In this document: in pieces, positions 1-11,662 of the stretch | Position numbering within the stretch: position 1 is the stretch's first letter | How the letters are laid out: the number at the start of each line of letters is the position of its first letter | Source: Saccoglossus kowalevskii | Lineage: Eukaryota > Hemichordata > Enteropneusta > Harrimaniidae | Reading direction: 5' to 3' | DNA: 24,794 nt | Assembly: GCF_000003605.2 (NCBI RefSeq) | Contig: NW_003144268.1 | Span: 1-24,794, forward strand | Translations under genes and position numbers: made by a program | Notes under the pieces: model-generated | Database searches by the model: none | Told to the model about the DNA's origin: nothing | What the model saw: the letters and a program-made list of their open reading frames with translations, nothing else

Positions 1-3
1 TCA

Positions 4-10
4 TGAGTCA
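4..10. promoter_or_regulatory. TGAGTCA heptamer (AP-1/GCN4-type site), first of several hundred
   Basis: TGAGTCA, a perfect match to the TGA(C/G)TCA palindromic site bound by AP-1/GCN4 bZIP dimers, is part of the consensus monomer and is present in the large majority of units, 49 bp apart. The GACTCA variants (for example near 6827, 6973 and 14571) also keep a valid site; TTAGTTA, GAGTACG, GAATCA and GAGTTAG variants lose it. A 7-bp match can arise by chance in a founding monomer. The sequence shows the motif, not binding. Confidence 0.35.
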
Positions 11-101
11 GGGATTTACCAAAATGGCAACAATGCATGTAACATGTGGCACTGAGTCAGGGATTTACCAAAAGGACAACAATGCATGTAACATGTGACA
101 C

Positions 102-738
102 TTAGTTAGGGATTTACCAAAATGGCAACAATGCATGTAAAATGTGACACTGAGTCAGGGATTTACCAAAATGGCAACAATGCATGTAACATGTGGCACT
201 GAGTCAGGGATTTACCAAAAGGACAACAATGCATGTAACATGTGACACTGAGTCAGGGATTTACCAAAATGGCAACAATGCATGTAAAATGTGGCACTGA
301 GTCAGGGATTTACCAAAATGGCAACAATGCATGTAACATGTGACACTGAGTCAGGGATTTACCAAAAGGACAACAATTCATGTAACATGTAACACTGAGT
401 CAGGGATTTACCAAAAGGGCAACAATGCATGTAACATGTGACACTGAGTCAGGGATTTACCAAAAGGACAACAATGCATGTAACATGTGACACTGAGTCA
501 GGGATTTACCAAAAGGACAACAATGCATGTAACATGTAACACTGAGTCAGGGATTTACCAAAAGGGCAACAATGCATGTAGCATGTGACACTGAGTCAGG
601 GATTTACCAAAAGGGCAACAATGCATGTAACATGTAACACTGAGTACGGGATTTACCAAAAGGGCAAGAATGCATGTAACATGTGACACTGAGTCAGGGA
701 TTTACCAAAAGGACAACAATGCATGTAACATGTGACAC
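102..738 (+). repeat. 13-monomer interval between two TTAGTTAGG markers
   Basis: The rare variant TTAGTTAGG, replacing GAGTCAGGG, occurs at 102 and again at 739, exactly 637 bp (13 x 49) apart. After both markers the next units are type T with AAAATGT-GAC, then T with GGC, then D with GAC, so the local order repeats. The rest of the interval is not duplicated beyond 739 in the same order, so this looks like a partial higher-order repeat rather than a regular one. Confidence 0.7.
442..490 (+). repeat. Reference 49-bp monomer (type D, junction d)
   Basis: This is a clean full-length unit, starting at CACTGAG and ending just before the next CACTGAG at 491. It carries, in order, the TGAGTCA heptamer, a TTTACC-A4 tract, the variable centre GGAC, the ATGCAT palindrome, and CATGT-A-ACATG, an inverted repeat with 5-bp arms and a 1-nt spacer. 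That inverted repeat contains two copies of the micro-unit CATGT, which explains the 7-bp length steps seen elsewhere. The unit boundaries are arbitrary because the array is circularly permutable. Confidence 0.95.
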
Positions 739-1275
739 TTAGTTAGGGATTTACCAAAATGGCAACAATGCATGTAAAATGTGACACTGAGTCAGGGATT
801 TACCGAAATGGCAACAATGCATGTAACATGTGGCACTGAGTCAGGGATTTACCAAAAGGACAACAATGCATGTAACATGTGACACTGAGTCAGGGATTTA
901 CCAAAAGGGCAACAATGCATGTAACATGTAACACTGAGTACGGGATTTACCAAAAGGGCAAGAATGCATGTAACATGTGACACTGAGTCAGGGATTTACC
1001 AAAAGGATAACAATGCATGTAACATGTGACACTGAGTCAGGGATTTACCAAAAGGATAACAATGCATGTAACATGTAACACTGAGTCAGGGATTTACCAA
1101 AAGGGCAACAATGCATGTAACACGTAACACTGAGTCAGGGATTTAACAAAAGGGCAACAATGCATGTAACATGTGACACCGAGTCAGGGATTTACCAAAA
1201 GGACAACAATGCATGTAACATGTAACACTGAGTCAGGGATTTACCAAAAGGGCAACAATGCATGTAACATGTGAC

Positions 1276-1515
1276 ACTGAGTCAGGATTTACCAAAAGGG
1301 AACAATGCATGTAACATGTAACACTGAGTACGGATTTACCAAAAGGCAAGAATGCATGTAACATGTGACACTGAGTCAGGAGATTTACCAAAATGGCAAC
1401 AATGCATGTAACATGTGGCACTGAGTCAGGGATTTACCACAGGACAACAATGCATGTAACATGTGGCATGAGTCAGGGATTTACCAAAAGGGCAACAATG
1501 CATGTAACACGTAAC
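1276..1515 (+). repeat. Monomers with clustered 1-bp indels
   Basis: Within about five monomers there are several 1-base changes: GGG shortened to GG in GTCAGGATTT, a lost C in AAGGGAACAATG, GTACGGATTT, AAAAGGCAAG, an inserted base in GTCAGGAGATTT, ACCACAGGAC, and a missing C in GGCATGAG and AACATGAG. Neighbouring units are almost free of indels. The clustering, largely at short homopolymers, suggests either a locally poorly polished long-read consensus or a real decayed patch. It creates 48-bp units and hence spurious open frames on both strands at about 1233-1581. Confidence 0.75.
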
Positions 1516-2630
1516 ATGAGTCAGGGATTTACCAAAAGGGCAACAATGCATGTAACGCGTAACACTGAGTCAGGGATTTAACAAAAGGACAACAATGCAT
1601 GTAACATGTAACACTGAGTCAGGGATTTACCAAAAGGGCAACAATGCATGTAACATGTGACACTGAGTCAGGGATTTACCAAAAGGACAACAATGCATGT
1701 AACATGTAACACTGAGTCAGGGATTTACCAAAAGGGCAACAATGCATGTAACATGTGACACTGAGTCAGGGATTTACCAAAAGGACAACAATGCATGTAA
1801 CATGTAACACTGAGTCAGGGATTTACCAAAAGGGCAACAATGCATGTAACATGTGACACTGAGTCAGGGATTTACCAAAAGGACAACAATGCATGTAACA
1901 TGTGACACTGAGTCAGGGATTTACCAAAAGGGCAACAATGCATGTAACATGTAACACTGAATCAGGGATTTACCAAAAGGGCAACAATGCATGTAACATG
2001 TAACACTGAGTCAGGGATTTACCAAAAGGGCAACAATGCATGTAACATGTAACACTGAGTCAGGGATTTACCAAAAGGGCAACAATGCATGTAACACGTA
2101 ACACTGAGTCAGGGATTTAACAAAAGGGCAACAATGCATGTAACATGTGACACAGAGTCAGCGATTTACCAAAAGGACAAGAATGCATGTAACATGTAAC
2201 ACTGAGTCAGGGATTTACCTAATGGGCAACAATGCATGTAACCTGTGACACTGAGTCAGGGATTTACCAAATGGGCAACAATGCATGTAACATGTAACAC
2301 TGAGTACGGGATTTACCAAAAGGGCAAGAATGCATGTAACATGTGACACTGAGTCAGGGATTTACCAAAATGGCAACAATGCATGTAAAATGTGGCACTG
2401 AGTCAGGGATTTACCAAAAGGACAACAATGCATGTAACATGTAACACTGAGTCAGGGATTTACCAAAAAGGCAACAATGCATGTAACATGTGACACTGAG
2501 TCAGAGATTTACCAAAAGGGCAACAATGCATGTAACATGTAACACTGAGTTAGGGATTTACCAAAAGGGCAACAATGCATGTAACACGTAACACTGAGTC
2601 AGGGATTTACCAAAAGGACAACAATGCATG

Positions 2631-3119
2631 AAAAATGTGGCACTGAGTCAGGGATTTACCAAAATGGCAACAATGCATGTAACATGTGGCACTGAGTCAG
2701 GGATTTACCAAAAGGACAACAATGCATGTGACATGTGACACTGAGTCCGGGATTTACCAAAATGGCAACAATGCATGTAAAATGTGGCACTGAGTCAGGG
2801 ATTTATCAAAATGGCAACAATGCATGTAACATGTGACACTGAGTCAGGGATTTACCAAAAGGACAACAATGCATGTGACACTGAGTCAGGGATTTACCAA
2901 AATGGCAACAATGCATGTAACATGTGGCACTGAGTCAGGGATTTACCAAAAGGACAACAATGCATGTAACATGTGACACTTAGTTAGGGATTTACCAAAA
3001 TGGCAACAATGCATGTAACATGTGGCACTGAGTCAGGGATTTACCAAAAGGACAACAATGCATGTAACATGTGACACTGAGTCAGGGATTTACCAAAATG
3101 GCAACAATGCATGTAAAAT
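2631..3119 (+). repeat. Multi-monomer block A, copy 1 (recurs at 9073-9561)
   Basis: Ten units, including the rare TTTATCAAAA variant (2801), a 42-bp monomer (2871) and the TTAGTTAGG marker (2980), recur in the same order and spacing 6442 bp downstream at 9243, 9313 and 9422. The few differences seen are single bases, for example GTGACATGT and GTCCGGG here. The match ends where the next units change from T/d here to AAC/G-type there. The shared rare variants and constant offset mean the block was copied as a unit rather than monomer by monomer. Confidence 0.85.
2871..2881 (+). repeat. 42-bp short monomer junction (first of at least ten)
   Basis: GCATGTGACAC here lacks one CATGTAA micro-unit, so the monomer is 42 bp. 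The same junction begins at 3549, 4228, 4613, 9313, 14257, 15082, 16399, 19570 and 23721. All ten follow a type D (GGAC) centre and precede a type T unit, which argues for one founding deletion spread by block copying rather than ten independent slippages. Confidence 0.9.
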
Positions 3120-5015
3120 GTGACACTGAGTCAGGGATTTACCAAAATGGCAACAATGCATGTAACATGTGACACTGAGTCAGGGATTTACCAAAAGGAC
3201 ATCAATGCATGTAAAATGTGGCACTTATTCAGGGATTTACCAAAAGGACAACAATGCATGTAACATGTAACACTGAGTCAGGGATTTACCAAAAGGGCAA
3301 CAATGCATGTAACATGTGACACTGAGTCAGGATTTACCAAAATGACATCAATGCATGTAAAATGTGCACTGAGTCAGGGATTTACCAAAAGGACAACAAT
3401 GCATGTAACATGTAACACCTGAGTCAGGGATTTACCAAAAGGGCAACAATGCATATAACATGTAACACTGAGTACGGGATTTACCAAAAGGGCAAGAATG
3501 CATGTAACATGTGACACTGAGTCAGGGATTTACCAAAAGGACAACAATGCATGTGACACTGAGTCAGGGATTTACCAAAATGGCAACAATGCATGTAACA
3601 TGTGGCACTGAGTCAGGGATTTACCAAAAGGACAACAATGCATGTAACATGTGACACTTAGTTAGGGATTTACCAAAATGGCAACAATGCATGTAAAATG
3701 TGACACTGAGTCAGGGATTTACCAAAAGGGCAACAATGCATGTAACATGTAACACTGAGTCAGGGATTTACCAAAAGGGCAACAATGCATGTAACACGTA
3801 ACACTGAGTCAGGGATTTACCAAAAGGGCAACAATGCATGTAACATGTGACACTGAGTCAGGGATTTACCAAAAGGGCAACAATGCATGTAACATGTAAC
3901 ACTGAGTACGGGATTTACCAAAATGGCAACAATGCATCTAAAATGTGACACTGAGTCAGGGATTTACCAAAATGGCAACAATGCATGTAACATGTGACAC
4001 TGAGTCAGGGATTTACCAAAAGGACATCAATGCATGTAAAATGTGGCTCTTAGTCAGGGATTTACCAAAAGGACAACAATGCATGTAACATGTGGCACTG
4101 AGTCAGGGATTTACCAAAAGGACAACATTGCATGTAACATGTAACACTGAGTCAGGGATTTACCAAAAGGGCAACAATGCATGTAACATGTAACACTGAG
4201 TCAGGGATTTACAAAAAGGACAACAATGCATGTGACACTGAGTCAGGGATTTACCAAAATGGCAACAATGCATGTAACATGTGGCACTGAGTCAGGGATT
4301 TACCAAAAGGACAACAATGCATGTAACATGTGACACTTAGTTAGGGATTTACCAAAATGACAACAATGCATGTAAAATGTGACACTGAGTCAGGGATTTA
4401 CCAAAATGGCAACAATGCATGTAACATGTGACACTGAGTCAGGGATTTACCAAAAGGACAACAATGCATGTAACATGTGGCACTGAGTCAGGGATTTACC
4501 AAAATGGCAACAATGCATGTAACATGTGGCACTGAGTCAGGGATTTACCAAAATGGCAACAATGCATGTAACATGTGACACTGAGTCAGGGATTTACCAA
4601 AAGGACAACAATGCATGTGACACTGAGTCAGGGATTTATCAAAATGGCAACAATGCATGTAACATATGGCACTGAGTCAGGGATTTACCAAAAGGACAAC
4701 AATGCATGTAACATGTGACACTGAGTCAGGGATTTACCAAAAGGACAACAATGCATGTAAAATGTGGCACTGAGTCAGGGATTTACCAAAAGGGCAACAA
4801 TGCATGTAACACGTAACACTGAGTCAGGGATTTACCAAAAGGACAACAATGCATGTAACATGTGGCACTGAGTCAGGGATTTACCAAAATGGCAACAATG
4901 CATCCAACATGTGACACTGAGTCAGGGATTTACCAAAATGACAACAATGCATGTAACATGTGGCACTGAGTCAGGGATTTACCAAAAGGACAACAATGCA
5001 TGTAACATGTGACAC
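2980..5015 (+). repeat. Three consecutive 14-monomer intervals (678-679 bp higher-order repeat)
   Basis: TTAGTTAGG markers lie at 2980, 3658, 4337 and 5016, giving spacings of 678, 679 and 679 bp. Each interval is 14 monomers, one of which is the 42-bp form (13 x 49 + 42 = 679). Monomer types within the three intervals agree only in part: the first two end with 42-bp, T/g, D/d units, whereas in the third the short unit sits in mid-interval. This is either a higher-order repeat with scrambled contents or partly a coincidence of equal monomer number. Confidence 0.6.
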
Positions 5016-5530
5016 TTAGTTAGGGATTTACCAAAATGGCAACAATGCATGTAACATGTGGCACTGAGTCAGGGATTTACCAAAAGGACAACAATGCATG
5101 TAACATGTGACACTGAGTCAGGGATTTACCAAAATGGCAACAATGCATGTAAAATGTGGCACTGAGTCAGGGATTTACCAAAATGGCAACAATGCATGTA
5201 ACATGTGACACTGAGTCAGGGATTTACCAAAAGGACATCAATGCATGTAAAATGTGGCACTTAGTCAGGGATTTACCAAAAGGACAACAATGCATGTAAC
5301 ATGTAACACTGAGTCAGGGATTTACCAAAAGGGCAACAATGCATGTAACATGTGACACTGAGTCAGGGATTTACCAAAAGGACAACAATGCATGTAACAT
5401 GTAACACTGAGTCAGGGATTTACCAAAAGGGCAACAATGCATGTAACATGTGACACTGAGTTAGGGATTTACCAAAAGGACAACAATGCATGTAACATGT
5501 GACACTGAGTCAGGGATTTACCAAAAGGGC
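5016..5530 (+). repeat. Multi-monomer block B, copy 1 (recurs at 15191-15705)
   Basis: From the TTAGTTAGG marker the unit order is T/g, D/d, T/mg, T/d, GACATC-mg with CTTAGTC, D/n, G/d, D/n, G/d, then a GTTAG-marked D/d. The same order and spacing occur 10,175 bp downstream: GACATC at 5234 and 15409, and GTTAG at 5461 and 15636. The copies diverge after about 5530, where GAATCAATGG appears here and AAAATGACAAC there. Confidence 0.85.
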
Positions 5531-5918
5531 AACAATGCATGTAACATGTAACACTGAATCAATGGATTTACCAAAAGGGCAACAATGCATGTAACACGTA
5601 ACACTGAGTCATGGATTTAACAAAAGGGCAACAATGCATGTAACTTGTGACACTGAATCAGGGATTTACCAAAAGGACAACAATGCATGTAACATGTAAC
5701 ACTGAGTCAGGGATTTACCAAAAGGGCAACAATGCATGTAACATGTAACACTGAGTCAGGGATTTACCAAAAGGGCAACAATGCATGTAACATGTAACAC
5801 TGAGTCAGGGATTTACCAAAAGGGCAACAATGCATGTAACATGTGACACTGAGTCAGGGATTTACCAAAAGGACAACAATGCATGTAACATGTGACACTG
5901 AGTCAGGGATTTACCAAA

Positions 5919-6130
5919 ACGGCAACAATGCATGTAACATGTAACACTGAGTCAGGGATTTACCAAAAGGGCAACAATGCATGTAACATGTAACACTGAG
6001 TCAGGGATTTACCAAAAGGGCAACAATGCATGTAACATGTAACACTGAGTCAGGGATTTAACAAAAGGGCAACAATGCATGTAACATGTGACACTGAGTA
6101 CGGGATTTACCAAAAGGGCAAGAATGCATG
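5919..6130 (+). repeat. AAAACGGC-marked G-rich block (related copies at 13511 and 20481)
   Basis: A rare AAAACGGC centre is followed by a run of G/n units, then a TTTAACAAAA unit, then GAGTACGGG and GCAAGAATG units. A close relative starts at 13511, with one more G unit and CACGTGAC before TTTAACAAAA. Another starts at 20481 and shares the CACGTGAC and TTTAACAAAA steps. A further AAAACGGC centre near 14876 lacks this downstream series. Confidence 0.65.
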
Positions 6131-6289
6131 TAACATGTGACACTGAGTCAGGGATTTACCAAAAGGGCAACAATGCATGTAACATGTAACACTGAGTCAG
6201 GGATTTACCAAAAGGGCAACAATGCATGTAACACGTGACACTGAGTCAGGGATTTAACAAAAGGGCAACAATGCATGTAAAATGTGACA

Positions 6290-6460
6290 CTGAGTCAGGA
6301 TTTACCAAAATGGCAACAATGCATGTAACATGTGACACTGAGTCAGGGATTTACCAAAAGGACATCAATGCATGTAAAATGTGGCACTTATCAGGGATTT
6401 ACCAAAGGACACAATGCATGTAACATGTAACACTGAGTCAGGATTTACCAAAGGGCAACA
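6290..6460 (+). repeat. Monomers with clustered 1-bp deletions
   Basis: Deletions lie close together: GTCAGGATTT (twice), CACTTATCAGGG, ACCAAAGGACACAATG and ACCAAAGGGC, plus an added A in GTAAACATG. Units on either side are intact. These shortened units keep one forward frame open at about 6235-6423, which is not a gene. The pattern resembles unpolished homopolymer errors; real local decay cannot be excluded. Confidence 0.75.
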
Positions 6461-7037
6461 ATGCATGTAAACATGTGACACTGAGTCAGGGATTTACCAA
6501 AAGGGCAACAATGCATGTAACATGTGACACTGAGTCAGGGATTTACCAAAAGGGCAACAATGCATGTAACATGTAACACTGAGTACGGGATTTACCTAAA
6601 GGGCAAGAATGCATGTAACATGTGACACTGAGTCAGGGATTTACCAAAATGGCAACAATGCATGTAACATGTGGCACTGAGTCAGGGATTTACCAAAAGT
6701 ACAACAATGCATGTAACATGTGACACTTAATTAGGGAGTTACCAAAATGGCAACAATGCATGTAAAATGTGACACTGAGTCAGGGATTTACCAAAATGGC
6801 AACAATGCATGTAACATGTGACACTGACTCAAGGATTTACCAAAAGGACATCAATGCATGTAAAATGTGGCACTTAGTCAGGGATTTACCAAAAGGACAA
6901 CAATGCATGTAACATGTAACACTGAGTCAGGAATTTACCAAAAGGGCAACAATGCATGTAACATGTGGCACTGACTCAGGGATTTACCAAAAGGACAACA
7001 ATGCATGTAACATGTGACTCTGAGTCAGGGATTTACC

Positions 7038-7230
7038 AAAAAGGCAACAATGCATGTAACATGTGACACTGAGTCAGAGATTTACCAAAAGGACAACAAT
7101 GCATGTAACATGTGACACTGAATCAGGGATTTACCAAAAGGACAACAATGCATGTAACATGTGACACTGAATCAGGGATTTACCAAAAAGGCAACAATGC
7201 ATGTAACATGTGACACTGAGTCAGGGATTT
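7038..7230 (+). repeat. A5-GGC marked block, paralogue of 22191-22383
   Basis: An expanded A5 centre (AAAAAGGC) at 7038, an AGAGATTT unit, two D/d units and a second A5 centre at 7185 match 22191-22383 at a constant offset of 15,153 bp. Here two junctions read GAATCAGGG instead of GAGTCAGGG. This is the longest-range block match I found in the window, and it may be a single-copy form of the unit later duplicated at 22191-22974. Confidence 0.75.
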
Positions 7231-8139
7231 ACCAAAAGGGCAACAATGCATGTAACATGTAACACTGAGTCAGGGATTTACCAAAAGGGCAACAATGCAT
7301 GTAACATGTGACACTGAGTCAGGGATTTACCAAAAGGGCAAAAATGCATGTAACATGTGACACTGAGTCAGGGATTTACCAAAAGGGCAACAATGCATGT
7401 AACATGTAACACTGAGTCAGGGATTTACCAAAAGGGCAACAATGCATGTAACACGTGACACTGAGTCAGGGATTTAACAAAAGGGCAACAATGCATGTAA
7501 AATGTGACACTGAGTCAGGGATTTACCAAAATGGCAACAATGCATGTAACATGTGACACTGAGTCAGGGATTTACCAAAATGGCAACAATGCATGTAAAA
7601 TGTGGCACTGAGTCAGGGATTTATCAAAAGGACAACAATGCATGTAACATGTGACACTGAGTCAGGGATTTACCAAAAGGACAACAATGCATGTAACATG
7701 TAACACTGAGTCAGGGATTTACCAAAATGGCAACAATGCATGTAACATGTAACACTGAGTCAGGAATTTACCAAAAGGGCAACAATGCATGTAACATGTA
7801 ACACTGAGTCAGGGATTTACCAAAAGGGCAACAATGCATGTAACATGTAACACTGAGTCAGGGATTTACCAAAATGGCAACAATGCATGTAACATGTGAC
7901 ACTGAGTCAGGGATTTACCAAAATGGCAACAATGCATGTAACATGTGACACTGAGTCAGGGATTTACCAAAAGGGCAACAATGCATGTAACATGTGACAC
8001 TGAGTCAGGGATTTACCAAAATGGCAACAATGCATGTAACATGTAACACTGAGTTAGGGATTTACCAAAATGGCAACAATGCATGTAACATGTGGCACTG
8101 AGTCTCTGATTTACCAAAAGGGCAACAATGCATGTAACA

Positions 8140-8860
8140 TGTAACACTGAGTCAGGGATTTACCAAAAGGGCAACAATGCATGTAACATGTAACACTGAG
8201 TCAGGGATTTACCAAAAGGGCAACAATGCATGTAACATGTAACACTGAGTCAGGGATTTACCAAAAGGGCAACAATGCATGAAACACGTAACACTGAGTC
8301 AGGGATTTACCAAAAGGGCAACAATGCATGTAACACGTAACACTGAGTCAGGGATTTAACAAAAGGGCAACAATGCATGTAACATGTAACAGTGAGTCAG
8401 GGATTTACCAAAATGGCAACAATGCATGTAACATGTAACACTGAGTCAGGGATTTACCAAAAGGGCAACAATGCATGTAACATGTAACACTGAGTCAGGG
8501 ATTTACCAAAAGGGCAACAATGCATGTAACACGTAACACTGAGTCAGGGATTTAACAAAAGGGCAACAATGCATGTAACATGTGACACTGAGTCAGGGAT
8601 TTACCAAAAGGACAACAATGCATGTAACATGTAACACTGAGTCAGGGATTTACCAAAAGGGCAACAATGCATGTAACATGTAACACTGAGTCAGGGATTT
8701 ACCAAAAGGGCAACAATGCATGTAACATGTAACACTGAGTCAGGGATTTACCAAAAGGGCAACAATGCATGTAACATGTAACACTGAGTCAGGGATTTAC
8801 CAAAAGGGCAACAATGCATGTAACACGTAACACTGAGTCAGGGATTTAACAAAAGGACAA
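8140..8860 (+). repeat. Homogenised run dominated by G/n monomers
   Basis: Most units here have the GGGC centre and AAC junction with few private differences, apart from GAAACACG near 8281, CACGTAAC units followed by TTTAACAAAA, and one AACAGTGAG. T and D centres are scarce compared with 2630-5016. The uniformity suggests recent local expansion of one monomer type. Confidence 0.65.
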
Positions 8861-9011
8861 CAATGCATGTAACATGTGACACTGAGTCAGGGATTTACCA
8901 AAAGGACAACAATGCATGTAACATGTGGCACTGAGTCAGGGATTTACCAAAATGGCAACAATGCATGTAACATGTGACTCTGAGTCAGGGATTTACCAAA
9001 AAGGCAACAAT

Positions 9012-9034
9012 GCATGTAACATGTAACATGTAAC
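9012..9034 (+). repeat. 56-bp long monomer junction (also at 19219-19241)
   Basis: The internal CATGTAA micro-unit is present one time more than usual, lengthening the monomer by 7 bp. The only other example I found is at 19219. Both are followed by a T/AAAATGT-GGC unit, a plain T unit, a D/d unit and another T/AAAATGT-GGC unit, so the two are probably copies of one expansion, about 10.2 kb apart. Confidence 0.85.
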
Positions 9035-9072
9035 ACTGAGTCAGGGATTTACCAAAATGGCAACAATGCATG

Positions 9073-9561
9073 TAAAATGTGGCACTGAGTCAGGGATTTA
9101 CCAAAATGGCAACAATGCATGTAACATGTGGCACTGAGTCAGGGATTTACCAAAAGGACAACAATGCATGTAACATGTGACACTGAGTCAGGGATTTACC
9201 AAAATGGCAACAATGCATGTAAAATGTGGCACTGAGTCAGGGATTTATCAAAATGGCAACAATGCATGTAACATGTGACACTGAGTCAGGGATTTACCAA
9301 AAGGACAACAATGCATGTGACACTGAGTCAGGGATTTACCAAAATGGCAACAATGCATGTAACATGTGGCACTGAGTCAGGGATTTACCAAAAGGACAAC
9401 AATGCATGTAACATGTGACACTTAGTTAGGGATTTACCAAAATGGCAACAATGCATGTAACATGTGGCACTGAGTCAGGGATTTACCAAAAGGACAACAA
9501 TGCATGTAACATGTGACACTGAGTCAGGGATTTACCAAAATGGCAACAATGCATGTAAAAT
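9073..9561 (+). repeat. Multi-monomer block A, copy 2
   Basis: Same unit order as 2631-3119 at a constant offset of 6442 bp, including TTTATCAAAA at 9243, the 42-bp monomer at 9313 and TTAGTTAGG at 9422. At the 3' edge the junction changes from GAC to AAC and the following units become G type, marking the end of the shared block. Confidence 0.85.
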
Positions 9562-9879
9562 GTAACACTGAGTCAGGGATTTACCAAAAGGGCAACAATG
9601 CATGTAACATGTGACACTGAGTTAGGGATTTACCAAAAGGACAACAATGCATGTAACATGTGACACTGAGTCAAAGGATTTACCAAAAGGGCAACAATGC
9701 ATGTAACATGTAACACTGAGTCATGGGATTTACCAAAAGGGCAACAATGCATGTAACATGTAACACTGAGTCAGGGATTTACCAAAAGGGCAACAATGCA
9801 TGTAACATGTAACACTGAGTCAGGGATTTACCAAAAGGGCAACAATGCATGAAACACGTAACACTGAGTCAGGGATTTA

Positions 9880-10300
9880 CCAAAAGGGCAACAATGCATG
9901 TAACACGTAACACTGAGTCAGGGATTTAACAAAAGGGCAACAATGCATGTAACATGTGACACTGAGTCAGGGATTTACCAAAAGAGCAACAATGCATGTA
10001 ACATGTGACACTGAGTCAGGGATTTACCAAAAGGACAACAATGCATGTAACATGTAACACTGAGTCAGGGATTTACCAAAAGGGCAACAATGCATGTAAC
10101 ATGTGACACTGAGTCAGGGATTTACCAAAAGGACAACAATGCATGTAACATGTGACACTGAGTCAGGGATTTACCAAAAGGCCAACAATGCATGTAACAT
10201 GTAACACTGAGTCAGGGATTTACCAAAAGGGCAACAATGCATGTAACATGTAACACTGAGTCAGGGATTTACCAAAAGGGCAACAATGCATGTAACATGT
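9880..10300 (+). repeat. Multi-monomer block E, copy 1 (recurs at 11202-11622)
   Basis: A CACGTAAC junction (9901) is followed by TTTAACAAAA, a rare AAAAGAGC centre (G at 9984), then D/n, G/d, D/d and a rare AAAAGGCC centre (10180). The same series recurs at a constant offset of 1322 bp (11223, 11306, 11502). In both copies the two rare centres are exactly 196 bp (four monomers) apart. A third version at 21130-21590 keeps the 196-bp spacing (21260, 21456) but has one extra D/n unit before AAAAGAGC. Confidence 0.85.
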
Positions 10301-10989
10301 AACACTGAGTCAGGGAGTTACCAAAATGGCAACAATGCATGTAAAATGTAACACTGAGTCAGGGATTTACCAAAATGGCAACAATGCATGTAAAATGTGG
10401 CACTGAGTCAGGGATTTACCAAAAGGACAACAATGCATGTAACATGTAACACTGAGTCAGGGATTTACCAAAAGGGCAACAATGCATGTAACATGTGACA
10501 CTGAGTCAGGGATTTACCAAAAGGGCAACAATGCATGTAACATGTAACACTGAGTACGGGATTTACCAAAAGGGCAAGAATGCATGTAACATGTGACACT
10601 GAGTCAGGGATTTACCAAAAGGGCAACAATGCATGTAACACGTAACACTGAGTCAGGGATTTAACAAAAGGGCAACAATGCATGTAACATGTGACACTGA
10701 GTCAGGGATTTACCAAAAGGACAACAATGCATGTAACATGTAACACTGAGTCAGGGATTTACCAAAAGGGCAACAATGCATGTAACATGTGACACTGAGT
10801 CAGGGATTTACCGAAAGGGCAACAAAGCATGTAACATGTGACACTGAGTCAGAGATTTACCAAAAGGGCAACAATGCATCCAACATGTAACACTGAGTCA
10901 GGGATTTACCAAAATGGCAACAATGCATGTAACATGTGACACTGAGTCAGGGATTTACCAAAAGGACAACAATGCATGTAACATGTGGC

Positions 10990-11060
10990 TCTGAGTCAGG
11001 ATTTACCAAAATGGCAACAATGCATCCAACATGTGGCACTGAGTCAGGATTTACCAAAAG
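10990..11060 (+). repeat. Short cluster of 1-bp shortened monomers
   Basis: Two adjacent units read GTCAGGATTT with GG for GGG, giving 48-bp units. They flank a GCATCCAAC variant and follow GGCTCTGAG. These shortened units are the reason a forward frame stays open over about 10936-11133; there is no other sign of coding. Confidence 0.7.
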
Positions 11061-11145
11061 GACAACAATGCATGTAACATGTGACACTGAGTCAGAGATT
11101 TACCAAAAGGGCAACAATGCATGTAACATGTAACACTGAGTCAGG

Positions 11146-11370
11146 GATTTATCAAAAAGGGCAATAATGCATGTAACATGTAACACTGAGTCAGGGATTT
11201 ACCAAAAGGGCAACAATGCATGTAACACGTAACACTGAGTCAGGGATTTAACAAAAGGGCAACAATGCATGTAACATGTGACACTGAGTCAGGGATTTAC
11301 CAAAAGAGCAACAATGCATGTAACATGTGACACTGAGTCAGGGATTTACCAAAAGGACAACAATGCATGT
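11146..11370 (+). repeat. Multi-monomer block I, copy 1 (recurs at 21741-21965)
   Basis: TTTATC with the rare GGCAATAATG (GCAATAATGC at 11161), then a CACGTAAC unit, TTTAACAAAA and AAAAGAGC, recur in order at 21756-21901. The offset is 10,595 bp at both ends of the match. The copy here has one extra A before the G run. The block overlaps block E copy 2, so this stretch is a mosaic of two copying histories. Confidence 0.8.
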
Positions 11371-11622
11371 AACATGTAACACTGAGTCAGGGATTTACCA
11401 AAAGGGCAACAATGCATGTAACATGTGACACTGAGTCAGGGATTTACCAAAAGGACAACAATGCATGTAACATGTGACACTGAGTCAGGGATTTACCAAA
11501 AGGCCAACAATGCATGTAACATGTAACACTGAGTCAGGGATTTACCAAAAGGGCAACAATGCATGTAACATGTAACACTGAGTCAGGGATTTACCAAAAG
11601 GGCAACAATGCATGTAACATGT
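11202..11622 (+). repeat. Multi-monomer block E, copy 2
   Basis: Repeats 9880-10300 at an offset of 1322 bp, with the diagnostic AAAAGAGC (11306) and AAAAGGCC (11502) centres in the same order and spacing. Downstream it continues into G/n units and then the GAAACACG unit at 11663, where copy 1 instead meets a T unit with GGGAGTT. Confidence 0.85.
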
Positions 11623-11662
11623 AACACTGAGTCAGGGATTTACCAAAAGGGCAACAATGCAT

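Noticed and set aside
1233-1581. Open frames of about 62 codons on both strands
   Set aside because: Both are translated monomers kept open by 1-bp deletions in this patch. The residues repeat the array period, with no start context, domain or codon-bias signal.
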